DNA from: Hyphomicrobium sp. CS1GBMeth3
GTDB lineage: Bacteria; Pseudomonadota; Alphaproteobacteria; Rhizobiales; Hyphomicrobiaceae
Reading direction: 5' to 3'
Length of the DNA: 64,000 nucleotides
Assembly (NCBI RefSeq): GCF_900117455.1
Contig: NZ_FPHO01000002.1
Location: 744,001 to 808,000, forward strand
This document shows, piece by piece, positions 8,460 through 15,577 of the stretch. Position 1 is the first letter of the stretch; every line of letters begins with the position of its first letter. The translations under genes were made by a program, and so were the position numbers. The notes beneath the pieces are model-generated. The model worked only from the letters and a program-made list of their open reading frames with translations. It was not told the origin of the DNA and made no database searches.

Positions 8460-8666
8460 ATGAAAGCAGCCATATTGCCCTTTACGCTGGCGGCGATGGT
8501 GCTGGCCTCACCCGTTTGCGGACAGCAGCCGGCCCCCAAGCCTGAGATGCCCCCTTGGAACGGAGCCGTCTTCGCCAATACTGTGACTAGCGTGGCGATG
8601 CGCGCCCATGCCTGGCTCGTTCACAACTACATCCTTAGCCGTTCTTTGGAAAAGTGGAGACGATGA
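8460..8666 (+). CDS. Small secreted hypothetical protein
   Basis: A 68-residue frame with a good Sec signal peptide (KAAILPFTLAAMVLASPVCG then QQPAP), probably cut after residue 20-21. The mature part is short and ends in basic residues. Its TGA overlaps the next ATG by four bases (ATGA at 8663-8666), which supports both genes being translated together. No family was recognised. Confidence 0.45.
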   Translation: MKAAILPFTLAAMVLASPVCGQQPAPKPEMPPWNGAVFANTVTSVAMRAHAWLVHNYILSRSLEKWRR

Positions 8667-8959
8667 CGACGCGCACCACCCGATCGACTGCAGTGTTCAA
8701 TAGCGCCTTTACTCTCGGTGGCATCGACGGTGAGTTGCCCGCCGGCAGCTATCGAATCGAGTCCGAGGAAGAGCTGATTGAAGGTTTGTCCTTCGTGGCC
8801 TTTCGCCGAGTGGAAACCACCATCGAGCTTCCCGCAATCGGCTCTGTCAGTCACAAGAGACAGGTCGTCGCCATCGATCCACTCGATCTTGCCATGGCCC
8901 AGGAGCGTGATACCGCTCGTCCTCAAACGGCGCTACAGGTCGGCACGATACGACGCTAA
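8663..8959 (+). CDS. Conserved hypothetical protein, small
   Basis: A 98-residue protein; the start at 8663 is chosen for the ATGA overlap with the upstream gene (an in-frame GTG at 8654 is the alternative). The core FTLGGIDGELPAGSYRIESE, then EELIEGLSFVAFRRVETTI, matches a family of roughly 80-100-residue proteins repeatedly seen in Bradyrhizobium-like genomes, which have a beta-strand PAGxYxVE(T)DEE signature. The function is unknown. Confidence 0.65.
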   Translation: MTTRTTRSTAVFNSAFTLGGIDGELPAGSYRIESEEELIEGLSFVAFRRVETTIELPAIGSVSHKRQVVAIDPLDLAMAQERDTARPQTALQVGTIRR

Positions 8960-8980
8960 CACAAAAGAGTACCGGCCCGG

Positions 8981-9277
8981 CTAAGTGCGGAGCGCTCCAC
9001 CCTCATTCTCCCAACGATCGATGCTGGTGATATAGGACTTCCGACCAAGTCGCTCGACCTCGCTGTGCGCGTCTATCAACTGATCGCGCAGTCGTCGCAG
9101 ACGCACAACCAGTCCATCGCGTCCCGCAACTCCCGCGATCTCGATCGCCCGCGCCATGGAAAAGTTTGCATCCTCGTAGCAGTAAAGCGCGATCTGCCCA
9201 CTCGTTTTCCTCATGTCGGCGTAGGATCCGCCTGTCTCTTGAAAGAGACGATGTCGCGAGCGTTGTTCATCATGCAC
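8981..9277 (-). CDS. Conserved hypothetical protein, possibly frameshifted at the N-terminus
   Basis: The region from MRKTSGQIALYCYEDANFSM onward looks like a genuine helical protein (about 78 residues). Upstream the reading is unclear: a GTG at 9277 opens this frame, but the better-placed start is ATG at 9273 (GGAG eight bases upstream), whose frame reads MMNNARDIVSFKRQADP and stops at 9211. Removing one base near 9218 would join the two into a natural N-terminus. Either the GTG is used or a one-base shift has split the gene. It lies downstream of the PqqA-like gene and the large palindrome on the same strand. Confidence 0.5.
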   Translation of the reverse strand: MHDEQRSRHRLFQETGGSYADMRKTSGQIALYCYEDANFSMARAIEIAGVAGRDGLVVRLRRLRDQLIDAHSEVERLGRKSYITSIDRWENEGGALRT

Positions 9278-9308
9278 GTTTCTCCAATCGCGCTTTCAGC
9301 GTCACAAC

Positions 9309-9344
9309 GTGCAGTCGGCGCCCGTGCACGGGCGCCGACTGCAC
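9309..9344. terminator. 36-bp perfect palindrome behind the PqqA-like gene
   Basis: GTGCAGTCGGCGCCCGTG is followed directly by its exact reverse complement, with no mismatch. It begins 29 bases after the stop of the minus-strand PqqA-like peptide gene. As RNA it would fold into a very stable GC-rich hairpin. There is no clear T-run on the minus strand, so it may stabilise the 3' end of an abundant short message rather than end transcription. Confidence 0.6.
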
Positions 9345-9373
9345 TGATCGTCGCTCTATGGTACGAGATCGTG

Positions 9374-9463
9374 TTAGATGAGGTCGATCTCGGCCGGCAG
9401 ATAGCTCGTAACCTCGAGACCAACGGCCTGCTCGCGCACCTGCGGTGCGTTCCAAGTCCTCAT
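9374..9463 (-). CDS. pqqA: PqqA-like peptide, PQQ precursor candidate
   Basis: A 29-residue frame with GGAG six bases before the ATG at 9463. It has the PqqA layout: a Trp and Pro near the N-terminus (TWNAP), a Gly, then GLEVTSYLPAEID. The glutamate (E17) and tyrosine (Y21) are four residues apart, as in the pair that the radical SAM enzyme PqqE crosslinks to make pyrroloquinoline quinone. The EVTSY core is the same as in Methylobacterium PqqA. PQQ is the cofactor of methanol dehydrogenases. No pqqB, C, D or E gene is near, so this would be an orphan copy. The length and motif are seen directly; the function is inferred. Confidence 0.78.
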   Translation of the reverse strand: MRTWNAPQVREQAVGLEVTSYLPAEIDLI

Positions 9464-9625
9464 GGCTGTCTCCATTAATTTGGACGGATGCCCATTGCAC
9501 CAGTCACTGCAGAGGAGATGGGTATCTCCCGCGCGAAGCGCCAATCACGTTCGCGTTTTTCTTTCAATCAGCACTGTTCGCCGTGCGTTTTGGGCGGCCT
9601 GAGTAGTATCCGAATCTGACGCCGC

Positions 9626-9964
9626 ATGCATGCTGGCGCTAAGTTGGTTTGTACCATCCGTGTTTGTCGTGACGCACATAACGAAAGGATTATTTCCCTG
9701 TTCACATCTCATCATAACAGTTTCGTTGCCGCACTCGCTTTCGCCGTCTGCGCAATAATCTTAGCTTCGGTTCCGGCAAGCGGTCAGGGAAAGGCATCTG
9801 CGCCGGCCGCGGTTGCGCAGGAGTCCACCCTCGGGCTCGGCAATTACAGTCGAGCGACAAAAGCGGAGAAATTGGCCTCCTGCATGGCTCTGTGGGACCC
9901 TACAACGCACATGACCAAGAAGCGGTGGAGGACAGTGTGCAAGCGCGTTCAAACCGACGACTGA
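9626..9964 (+). CDS. Small secreted protein with CxxxWDxxTxM motif
   Basis: A 112-residue frame. The N-terminal 30 residues before the hydrophobic stretch are suspect, since no ribosome site precedes 9626; the true start is unresolved. A signal-peptide-like segment (FVAALAFAVCAIILASVPASG) is followed by about 55 residues ending with CMALWDPTTHMTKKRWRTVC. The same pattern, Cys-x3-Trp-Asp-x2-Thr-x-Met-x-Lys-x2-aromatic-Arg-x2-Cys, recurs in the secreted protein at 62368-62688. The two cysteines probably pair in the periplasm. The function is unknown. Confidence 0.55.
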   Translation: MHAGAKLVCTIRVCRDAHNERIISLFTSHHNSFVAALAFAVCAIILASVPASGQGKASAPAAVAQESTLGLGNYSRATKAEKLASCMALWDPTTHMTKKRWRTVCKRVQTDD

Positions 9965-10022
9965 GCTGACGGGTGATAGCTTGTAAACGAACTTACGACG
10001 TGCGTATCAGGGGATCGAAGGG

Positions 10023-10244
10023 ATGAGGACGCTCTATAAAAAGGCGAAGCTCATCACAGAAGCTGAGGCCCGGTACATCATCGCTCACGGGACCGCTTCA
10101 CCCAGTGAATGGGTCGTCGTCCAGTATATGGACCAGTGGTTCGACATACGTGGCATGACAAAAGCAGAGATCACGGAGCATATCGAGTATCTGGATCGGA
10201 AATTGGCTGCCGACCTTGCGGCCGGCATCGAAAGCCCGCACTAA
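10023..10244 (+). CDS. Hypothetical protein
   Basis: A 73-residue protein starting at ATG 10023, with AGGGG about nine bases upstream. It is mostly helical with a central aromatic segment (SEWVVVQYMDQWFDIRGM). No signal peptide or known motif is visible. It precedes the GcrA-like gene by 44 bases and could share its transcript. No family was recognised. Confidence 0.55.
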   Translation: MRTLYKKAKLITEAEARYIIAHGTASPSEWVVVQYMDQWFDIRGMTKAEITEHIEYLDRKLAADLAAGIESPH

Positions 10245-10288
10245 GTGTTCATAAGTTCGTGCGGCATACTTCTCAGCGAGAGTCTTCC

Positions 10289-10540
10289 ATGTATCCAAAC
10301 AAGAAGTCGATCGACTCGACACCGCTACAAGATCCCGTCATTCCCGTTGGCCAGAGAAAAACGATGGAGGCGCTCATGGCGAACGACTGCCGTTGGCCGA
10401 TCGGAGATCCGCAAGTGTCCGGCTTCCACTTCTGCGGCAGCCGTAAGGTCGACGGGCATCCGTACTGCGATTTCCATCTTCGTCGTGCGTTCCAGCCGGT
10501 GAGGCCTCGCGCAGTGACCTATCCAAACCTCGTGTCGTAG
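10289..10540 (+). CDS. GcrA C-terminal-domain-like mini-protein
   Basis: An 83-residue protein whose second half, CRWPIGDPQVSGFHFCGS then GHPYCDFHLRRAFQP, matches the conserved C-terminal end of GcrA, the alphaproteobacterial cell-cycle regulator that binds RNA polymerase and methylated DNA. The Cys/Cys/Cys/His set probably binds a metal. The N-terminal helix-turn-helix of GcrA (which normally gives about 170 residues) is absent; only about 30 unrelated residues precede the domain. It may compete with or modulate full-length GcrA, or be a remnant. The start is at 10289; a Met at 10364 just before the domain is an alternative. Confidence 0.7.
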   Translation: MYPNKKSIDSTPLQDPVIPVGQRKTMEALMANDCRWPIGDPQVSGFHFCGSRKVDGHPYCDFHLRRAFQPVRPRAVTYPNLVS

Positions 10541-10590
10541 AGGCATACAGTCCTCTGTCTGGGGCGACATGCGCGAAATGCACGCGGACA

Positions 10591-10794
10591 ATGGAGCGAT
10601 CACGTCGAATGACTGAGTGTCTTGAGGTTGCCCATGAGCTCGATCGCTTAATCACATTAGGCCATCAGGATGCCAGCCTTTTGACAGCACTGCAGCGCAA
10701 GTTTCCTGGTTTGACGCAGGCCGACCTTGAGGCAGCTTTCCATAAGGTTATTGCCGACCGTGGGCTCAAACTCGATCCCGAAAAGCCCCTTTGA
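10591..10794 (+). CDS. Hypothetical protein
   Basis: A 67-residue frame, or 61 residues if the second Met at 10609 (GGAG 12 bases upstream) is used. The protein is helical, with LEVAHELDRLITLGHQD and FPGLTQADLEAAFHKVIADRG suggesting a small two- to three-helix bundle. No family was recognised. It is the last of the small-gene run before a 500-base gap. Confidence 0.45.
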   Translation: MERSRRMTECLEVAHELDRLITLGHQDASLLTALQRKFPGLTQADLEAAFHKVIADRGLKLDPEKPL

Positions 10795-11299
10795 GCGCTT
10801 CAAATCGAGCTGTTCACGTCCGGTGCCGAAGACGCTTGCCGATGGCGTTGGCCTGATACGCATTGCCGCCTTGATCACTAAGGCACACGTGGTGCGGCCA
10901 TTCACGGTACAGTGTCCCCAACACGCTCAAGTCTTTCCGGGTTTGGGCGGACGAGATCGCGAACCCCTGAGGCCAAATAGACATCTTGGACCGACGCGCC
11001 TTTAATTGGGAGCGTGCGGAGCCTTGTCTAGATGCTTGCTTTTTTTTGCGAGCACGCCGGATGATTGCCAATTGACGGCCTCCATTCTCTCGTGTGGCCA
11101 CTCCGTCAGCGAGCAATGTCTGCTGCTCGAGGCGCTACCGTCACGGCCGAAAGAGTCAGTCGGCACCTCGACGCCATCGGACCAATGTCCGCTTTCTCGG
11201 CATCGCGTCGATCTGATCTCCCTGAAGGTCGAGATGCTCGACGTCCGAGTTGGGTCATTATTGCAGACGCATGTCCCGACGCAGAGACGCCCATCGTTG
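10795..11299. other. Intergenic stretch without a supported gene
   Basis: A minus frame at 10814-11116 and overlapping plus frames have basic, unstructured translations and no ribosome sites. Nothing else was recognised: no tRNA, no repeat and no clear terminator for the radical SAM gene that ends at 11300. Confidence 0.35.
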
Positions 11300-12898
11300 C
11301 TACGCCGCGTCGCCCATCGTCACGATGGAGGGCGTACTGAATTGGCCTGAGTCAATTTCGTCAATGGCTGCCCGAATATCGCTGGCGACCTTCTGAGCGT
11401 AGGTTCCGAGATGAAGATAGATCGCCAGCAAGGCCACGACCTGGCGCACGGCTGCTGGGTTGATTTTGTAGCACCGCGCAAAGGTCGCGGTGAGCTGTTC
11501 CTTTAGATCCGGCCGGCAATTGATAACCCGCTCGACTGCCTCGATGTCCTTTCGCCTGCGCGGATCACCTACCGGAAATTGATGCGGGCTCCGCGCCCAG
11601 CTCAATCTGGCAACCATCGCTTCAACTCTGCCGAGATAGGCATCGGGCTCGTATATTCGCGTGACCACGCGGTGATAATCTTCAAGGATGCTCCGACGGT
11701 CGCGCGCGGTGATGAAGTTCAGGCCCCGGCTGCATTGATCGCCGGAATTCTCTGGATGGGTATCGAAGCCCTCGAAAAGGCGACGTTCGCCAGTCAGCCG
11801 ACGCGTGAGCTGGGTGTTGGGTAGCGCATAAAGCAGCCCAACCATGGCGACCGGTATGGCGGCTTTCTCGATCAGCTCGATCATCGGGTCCGCGACGGAT
11901 CCGGTTTCGCTGTCAAAGCCAAGAATGAATCCGGCCGTGACGAACATCCCGTAGTCGTAGAGGAGATGGATGTTCTCAACGAGGTTCCGCCGCGTGTTCT
12001 GCTTCTTTCGTATCGCGGCGAGCGTTACAGGATCCGGGCTCTCGATGCCGACGAACAAGGCAAAGAAGTTGCACGCCTTCATCGCCGACAGGAGGTCCTC
12101 ATGGTCTGCGATGTTGATGGACGCTTCGGTCGAGAACATGAAGGGAAAGCCATGCGCCTCCTGCCAGGCCTGGAGATGGGGCAGGAAGGCACGCACCGCT
12201 TTTTTGTTACCGATGAGATTATCGTCGACGAAGTCGACGTGACCACGGTAGCCGAGTTGGTAGAGAGCCTCGAGCTCCGCCAACATCTGCAGCGGCGTCT
12301 TCGTGCGCGGAACTCGACCGTAGAGCTCGATGATGTCGCAGAACTCGCAGGTAAACGGGCAGCCGCGGGAAAACTGCACGCCGACGTGAAGATAATCTTC
12401 GAACTTCAATAAATCGAACCGCGGCACAGGTGACATCGAGACGTCTGCCTTGAACTTCTGGGCAGAGAAATCTCCTCGCCGTTGGCCGTCATTCCACGCT
12501 TGGACGAACCTATCGATGATACCTTCGGCTTCACCCAGCACGCGAAAATCCGCTTCGGCGTAAACATGCGGACTGGATGTGGCGTCCGGTCCGCCGACCA
12601 CTGTTGGCTTCTCGAACGATTTTGCGAGCCTCAATATTTTCAACGTGTCCACTTGCTGGAACAGCATGCCGCCGGTCATTACAACGTCGGCCCATGCCAA
12701 ATCTTCGTCGGACAAAGCTTCCGTGTTTCGGTTGATCAAGCGGATGGCCCATTCTGCGGGCAGTAATGCAGCAAGTGTGATAAGCCCTAACGGTATCGTG
12801 GGATAGCGAGCGCCAAGCACCTCTGCCGTCACGGAATAATTCCAAAAGGATGCCTCTTCGAAGCGCGGATAGACCAGCAAGACATTGCATGGCTGCAT
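11300..12898 (-). CDS. B12-binding-domain radical SAM protein with DUF4070
   Basis: A 532-residue enzyme. A cobalamin-binding-type Rossmann domain fills about residues 5-150 (PLGLITLAALLP, VVGGPDATSSP, FRVLGEAEG). A radical SAM barrel follows with the [4Fe-4S]-binding CxxxCxxC as C180, C184 and C187 (RGCPFTCEFC), and a C-terminal DUF4070 region from about 370. The start at 12898 follows AAAGGAGG; a further upstream Met is not preferred. It belongs to the same broad class as the hopanoid methylase HpnP, but its conserved segments (LLYALPNTQLTRRL) match the uncharacterised DUF4070 group better. A cobalamin-dependent radical methylation or rearrangement is likely; the substrate is unknown. It stands alone on the minus strand. 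Confidence 0.88.
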   Translation of the reverse strand: MQPCNVLLVYPRFEEASFWNYSVTAEVLGARYPTIPLGLITLAALLPAEWAIRLINRNTEALSDEDLAWADVVMTGGMLFQQVDTLKILRLAKSFEKPTVVGGPDATSSPHVYAEADFRVLGEAEGIIDRFVQAWNDGQRRGDFSAQKFKADVSMSPVPRFDLLKFEDYLHVGVQFSRGCPFTCEFCDIIELYGRVPRTKTPLQMLAELEALYQLGYRGHVDFVDDNLIGNKKAVRAFLPHLQAWQEAHGFPFMFSTEASINIADHEDLLSAMKACNFFALFVGIESPDPVTLAAIRKKQNTRRNLVENIHLLYDYGMFVTAGFILGFDSETGSVADPMIELIEKAAIPVAMVGLLYALPNTQLTRRLTGERRLFEGFDTHPENSGDQCSRGLNFITARDRRSILEDYHRVVTRIYEPDAYLGRVEAMVARLSWARSPHQFPVGDPRRRKDIEAVERVINCRPDLKEQLTATFARCYKINPAAVRQVVALLAIYLHLGTYAQKVASDIRAAIDEIDSGQFSTPSIVTMGDAA

Positions 12899-13206
12899 GG
12901 GGGCCTCCTTTGACCGGCTAAGCTCCAACGTGCGAGGCGCGCTTTTGTTTGGAGCGCCATCGTCAGAACGATATCCGCCATGCAGCGATTATCTCGTGGC
13001 AAATCGTCAAACGTGTGGAGACCGTCGGAGGGACGAAACCGGCTTTGATCCGGAGATTCACAGCCATGCGTCTGCGGCTATCCGCATCGGCTCCATGTCG
13101 TCTTCAACCTCCCCACCATTCCGGTTCTGCTGCTCGTGAACGCCGCGTAATAGATATGGCCTGGGCTTCGCGATCCGGGCAATCGCGGGCTTGCGTTGTT
13201 TGGTCT
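12899..13206. other. Intergenic region between cytochrome b561 and radical SAM genes
   Basis: About 308 bases, which must contain the promoter of the radical SAM gene. A plus frame crosses it but has no ribosome site and runs antisense into the cytochrome gene. No RNA gene or repeat was seen. Confidence 0.35.
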
Positions 13207-13800
13207 TCACGCGATGTCGTGGCCTTCGGGGCGGCGCTTACGGCCCGTGACCATGGCCCGCACCAAATTCTCGTGGTGGCGTACGCTTGCAAGCATGACA
13301 CCGCCGATGTGGAGCAACACGAGGCCCAGCATGACGTTTGCCGTAACCTCGTGCACTTCCTCCAATACCTTGGAATGCCAATAGGCGGGCGTGGTCATCA
13401 GAAGGCCCGTTACGCTCAGCACGACGAGCATAGCGAGCAGCACAGCGACCATGGCGCCGCCCGCTGGATTGTGTCCGACACACCGCGCCTCACGGCCGGC
13501 CGCGATGTCGAGCATATAGCGCAGCACCGCTGCAGGTGATTTGACGAATTGCGTGAAGCGCGCGTACCTCGGCCCGATAAGCCCCCAGACAAGGCGCAGT
13601 GTGACGAGGCCTGCGGCGGCATAGCCGGCCCAGATATGCAGGGTTTCCATCTCGTCGCCCGTTAGGAATGCGACTGTGAAGCCCACCACCAAGCTCCAGT
13701 GAAAGACACGTACGAATAGATCCCACACTTTCACAGATGCGGACGGTGTTGCAGCAGAGCTCGGGTCCCGAGCTGTCTCCTGCGGGATTTGCATTGTCAT
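13207..13800 (-). CDS. Cytochrome b561/Ni-Fe hydrogenase-type b cytochrome
   Basis: A 197-residue membrane protein. After a polar 25-residue start it shows four hydrophobic helices with the histidines expected for two b hemes: VFHWSLVVGF in helix 1, TLHIWAGYAA in helix 2, and EEVHEVTANVMLGLVLLHIGGV in the last pair. The start at 13800 is chosen because GGAG lies seven bases upstream; the open frame extends to 13896 without support. Such proteins carry electrons between quinones and periplasmic partners. No diheme or c-type partner gene is adjacent, so the redox partner is unknown. Confidence 0.88.
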   Translation of the reverse strand: MTMQIPQETARDPSSAATPSASVKVWDLFVRVFHWSLVVGFTVAFLTGDEMETLHIWAGYAAAGLVTLRLVWGLIGPRYARFTQFVKSPAAVLRYMLDIAAGREARCVGHNPAGGAMVAVLLAMLVVLSVTGLLMTTPAYWHSKVLEEVHEVTANVMLGLVLLHIGGVMLASVRHHENLVRAMVTGRKRRPEGHDIA

Positions 13801-13892
13801 GGTCGGTCTCCGGTTGTGGTTCGGATGCCAACCTAAGACTTTGAACCTGACACGCTGCTGAGAAGGGCCCTGACGCAGATCAACGTGTTCGG

Positions 13893-15320
13893 TCACTCGC
13901 CGCAGCCGGAGATGGCTTTGACCTCAAGGTATTCCTCGAGGCCGAAGCGGCCCCATTCGCGGCCGTTGCCGGACTGCTTCATGCCGCCGAAGGGCGCGCG
14001 CCGCTCGTTCATGGCGCTGTTCAGATTGACGTTGCCGGCGCGGATGCGGCGCGCAACGCGACGCGCGCGCTCGATGTCGCCGGATGAGACGTAGCCCGCC
14101 AGCCCGTAGGGCGTGTCGTTGGCAATGCGCACGGCGTCGTCCTCGTCCTTGTATGCGATGATCGACAGCACGGGGCCGAAAATTTCCTCGCGCGCGATCG
14201 TCATCTCGGGCGTGACGTTGGCAAACACTGTCGGGCGCACGTAAAAGCCTTTGTTCAATCCCTGCGGCCGGCCTGGGCCGCCGGCGGCGAGCGTCGCGCC
14301 TTCGGCGACGCCGCTATCGATTAGGCGCTGGATCTTCTCCCACTGCGTGCGGTTCACGACCGGGCCCAGGTCGGTCTCCTTGGCGCGCGGGTCTCCGACG
14401 CGGAGGCCGTCGGCAACGCACGCCGCGATGCTTGCAGCTTCATCCATGCGCGCGGCCGGTACCAGCATGCGCGTCGGCGCGTTGCACGACTGGCCCGAGT
14501 TGCCGAAGCAGTGGCGCGCTCCGCCCGCGATGGCCTTCTCGAAATTGGCGTCCTCCAGGATGATGTTCGCCGATTTGCCGCCGAGTTCCTGCGTCACGCG
14601 CTTCACGGTCGGCGCGGCGCGGATCGCAACGTCGATGCCGGCGCGCGTCGAGCCGGTGAACGAGATCATGTCGAGGTCAGGATGGGCGGAGAGCGCGGCG
14701 CCCACGTCGGGCCCGTCGCCGTTCACGAGATTGAACACGCCCGGCGGCACGCCTGCCTCGTGCAGGATCTCGGCGACGAGCAGCGCGGAGCGCGGCGTGT
14801 ACTCCGAGGGTTTCAGCACCATCGTGCAGCCGGCCGCGAGGGCGGGTGCCACCTTGCAGGCGATCTGATTCATCGGCCAGTTCCACGGCGTGATCTGGCC
14901 CGCGACGCCGATCGGCTCGCGCACGACCATGGCGGAGCCGATGCGCTCTTCGAAGGGATAAGTCTTGAGCACTTCCTGCGTGGAGATGAAATGGCCGAGG
15001 CCGGCGCCCGCCTGTGCACGCTCGGCGAAGGTCAGCGGCGCGCCCATCTCGTCCGAAACCGCGGCGCCGATCTCGCGCAGACGCTTGGCAAAGATCTCCA
15101 TGATGCGGGTGAAAAGCGCCAAGCGCTCCTCGCGGCTCGTCTCCGCGTAGGCGGGCCAGGCGGCGCGGGCAGCCGCGACGGCGGCGTCGACATCAGCGGC
15201 AGTGCCGAGCGCCACCTCGTAGAGCGTCTCCTCGGTGGCGGGGTTGACGACCGGTACGGTGCGCGGCGCCGCGGGCGCGACCCACTCGCCGCCAATATAG
15301 AATTTGTTCAGATCCGCCAT
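13893..15320 (-). CDS. Aldehyde dehydrogenase family protein
   Basis: A 475-residue NAD(P)+-dependent aldehyde dehydrogenase of normal length. The catalytic residues are visible: N146 in TPWNWP, E245 in VTQELGGKSAN, and the nucleophile C279 in GNSGQSCNAP. Downstream are the conserved EEIFGPVLSII and PFGGMKQSGNGREWG segments near the C-terminus. It oxidises an aldehyde to the carboxylic acid in the cytoplasm; the exact aldehyde cannot be read from the sequence. It marks the return to GC-rich core DNA and points away from the repeat-protein gene. No operon partner is adjacent. Confidence 0.93.
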   Translation of the reverse strand: MADLNKFYIGGEWVAPAAPRTVPVVNPATEETLYEVALGTAADVDAAVAAARAAWPAYAETSREERLALFTRIMEIFAKRLREIGAAVSDEMGAPLTFAERAQAGAGLGHFISTQEVLKTYPFEERIGSAMVVREPIGVAGQITPWNWPMNQIACKVAPALAAGCTMVLKPSEYTPRSALLVAEILHEAGVPPGVFNLVNGDGPDVGAALSAHPDLDMISFTGSTRAGIDVAIRAAPTVKRVTQELGGKSANIILEDANFEKAIAGGARHCFGNSGQSCNAPTRMLVPAARMDEAASIAACVADGLRVGDPRAKETDLGPVVNRTQWEKIQRLIDSGVAEGATLAAGGPGRPQGLNKGFYVRPTVFANVTPEMTIAREEIFGPVLSIIAYKDEDDAVRIANDTPYGLAGYVSSGDIERARRVARRIRAGNVNLNSAMNERRAPFGGMKQSGNGREWGRFGLEEYLEVKAISGCGE

Positions 15321-15482
15321 CTCGCCGTCGTGGCCTCCCTAGCCCGCTCTCTACGTCGTTCGATCCGGCTTTCTCTTGGCATGCAAGCGTGAGCGAGGCC
15401 AGCCCGCAGGCTCGCTCGTCTTGCGCCGACATCCCCAAATCGGGAAAGAAAAAAGTAACCGTATTTGCTGGGTATTTTTTCA

Positions 15483-15500
15483 TTTCCGAATTCCCGGAAA
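15483..15500. promoter_or_regulatory. Inverted repeat in AT-rich leader of the repeat-protein gene
   Basis: TTTCCG and CGGAAA face each other across six bases in an AT-rich stretch about 80 bases before the ATG at 15578. The GC-rich surroundings make this segment stand out, and it probably belongs to the promoter or an operator. No regulator can be named. Confidence 0.3.
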
Positions 15501-15577
15501 AAGTCCCGTCAATAGATAAAATTTTAGGTTCCCGCGCGCATAGTCGGATCAAAGACTTATTTCATGGAGTTTCCGTC

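Noticed and set aside
10814..11116. Minus-strand frame of 100 codons in a gene-free stretch
   Set aside because: Basic, low-complexity translation without a ribosome site or recognisable segment.
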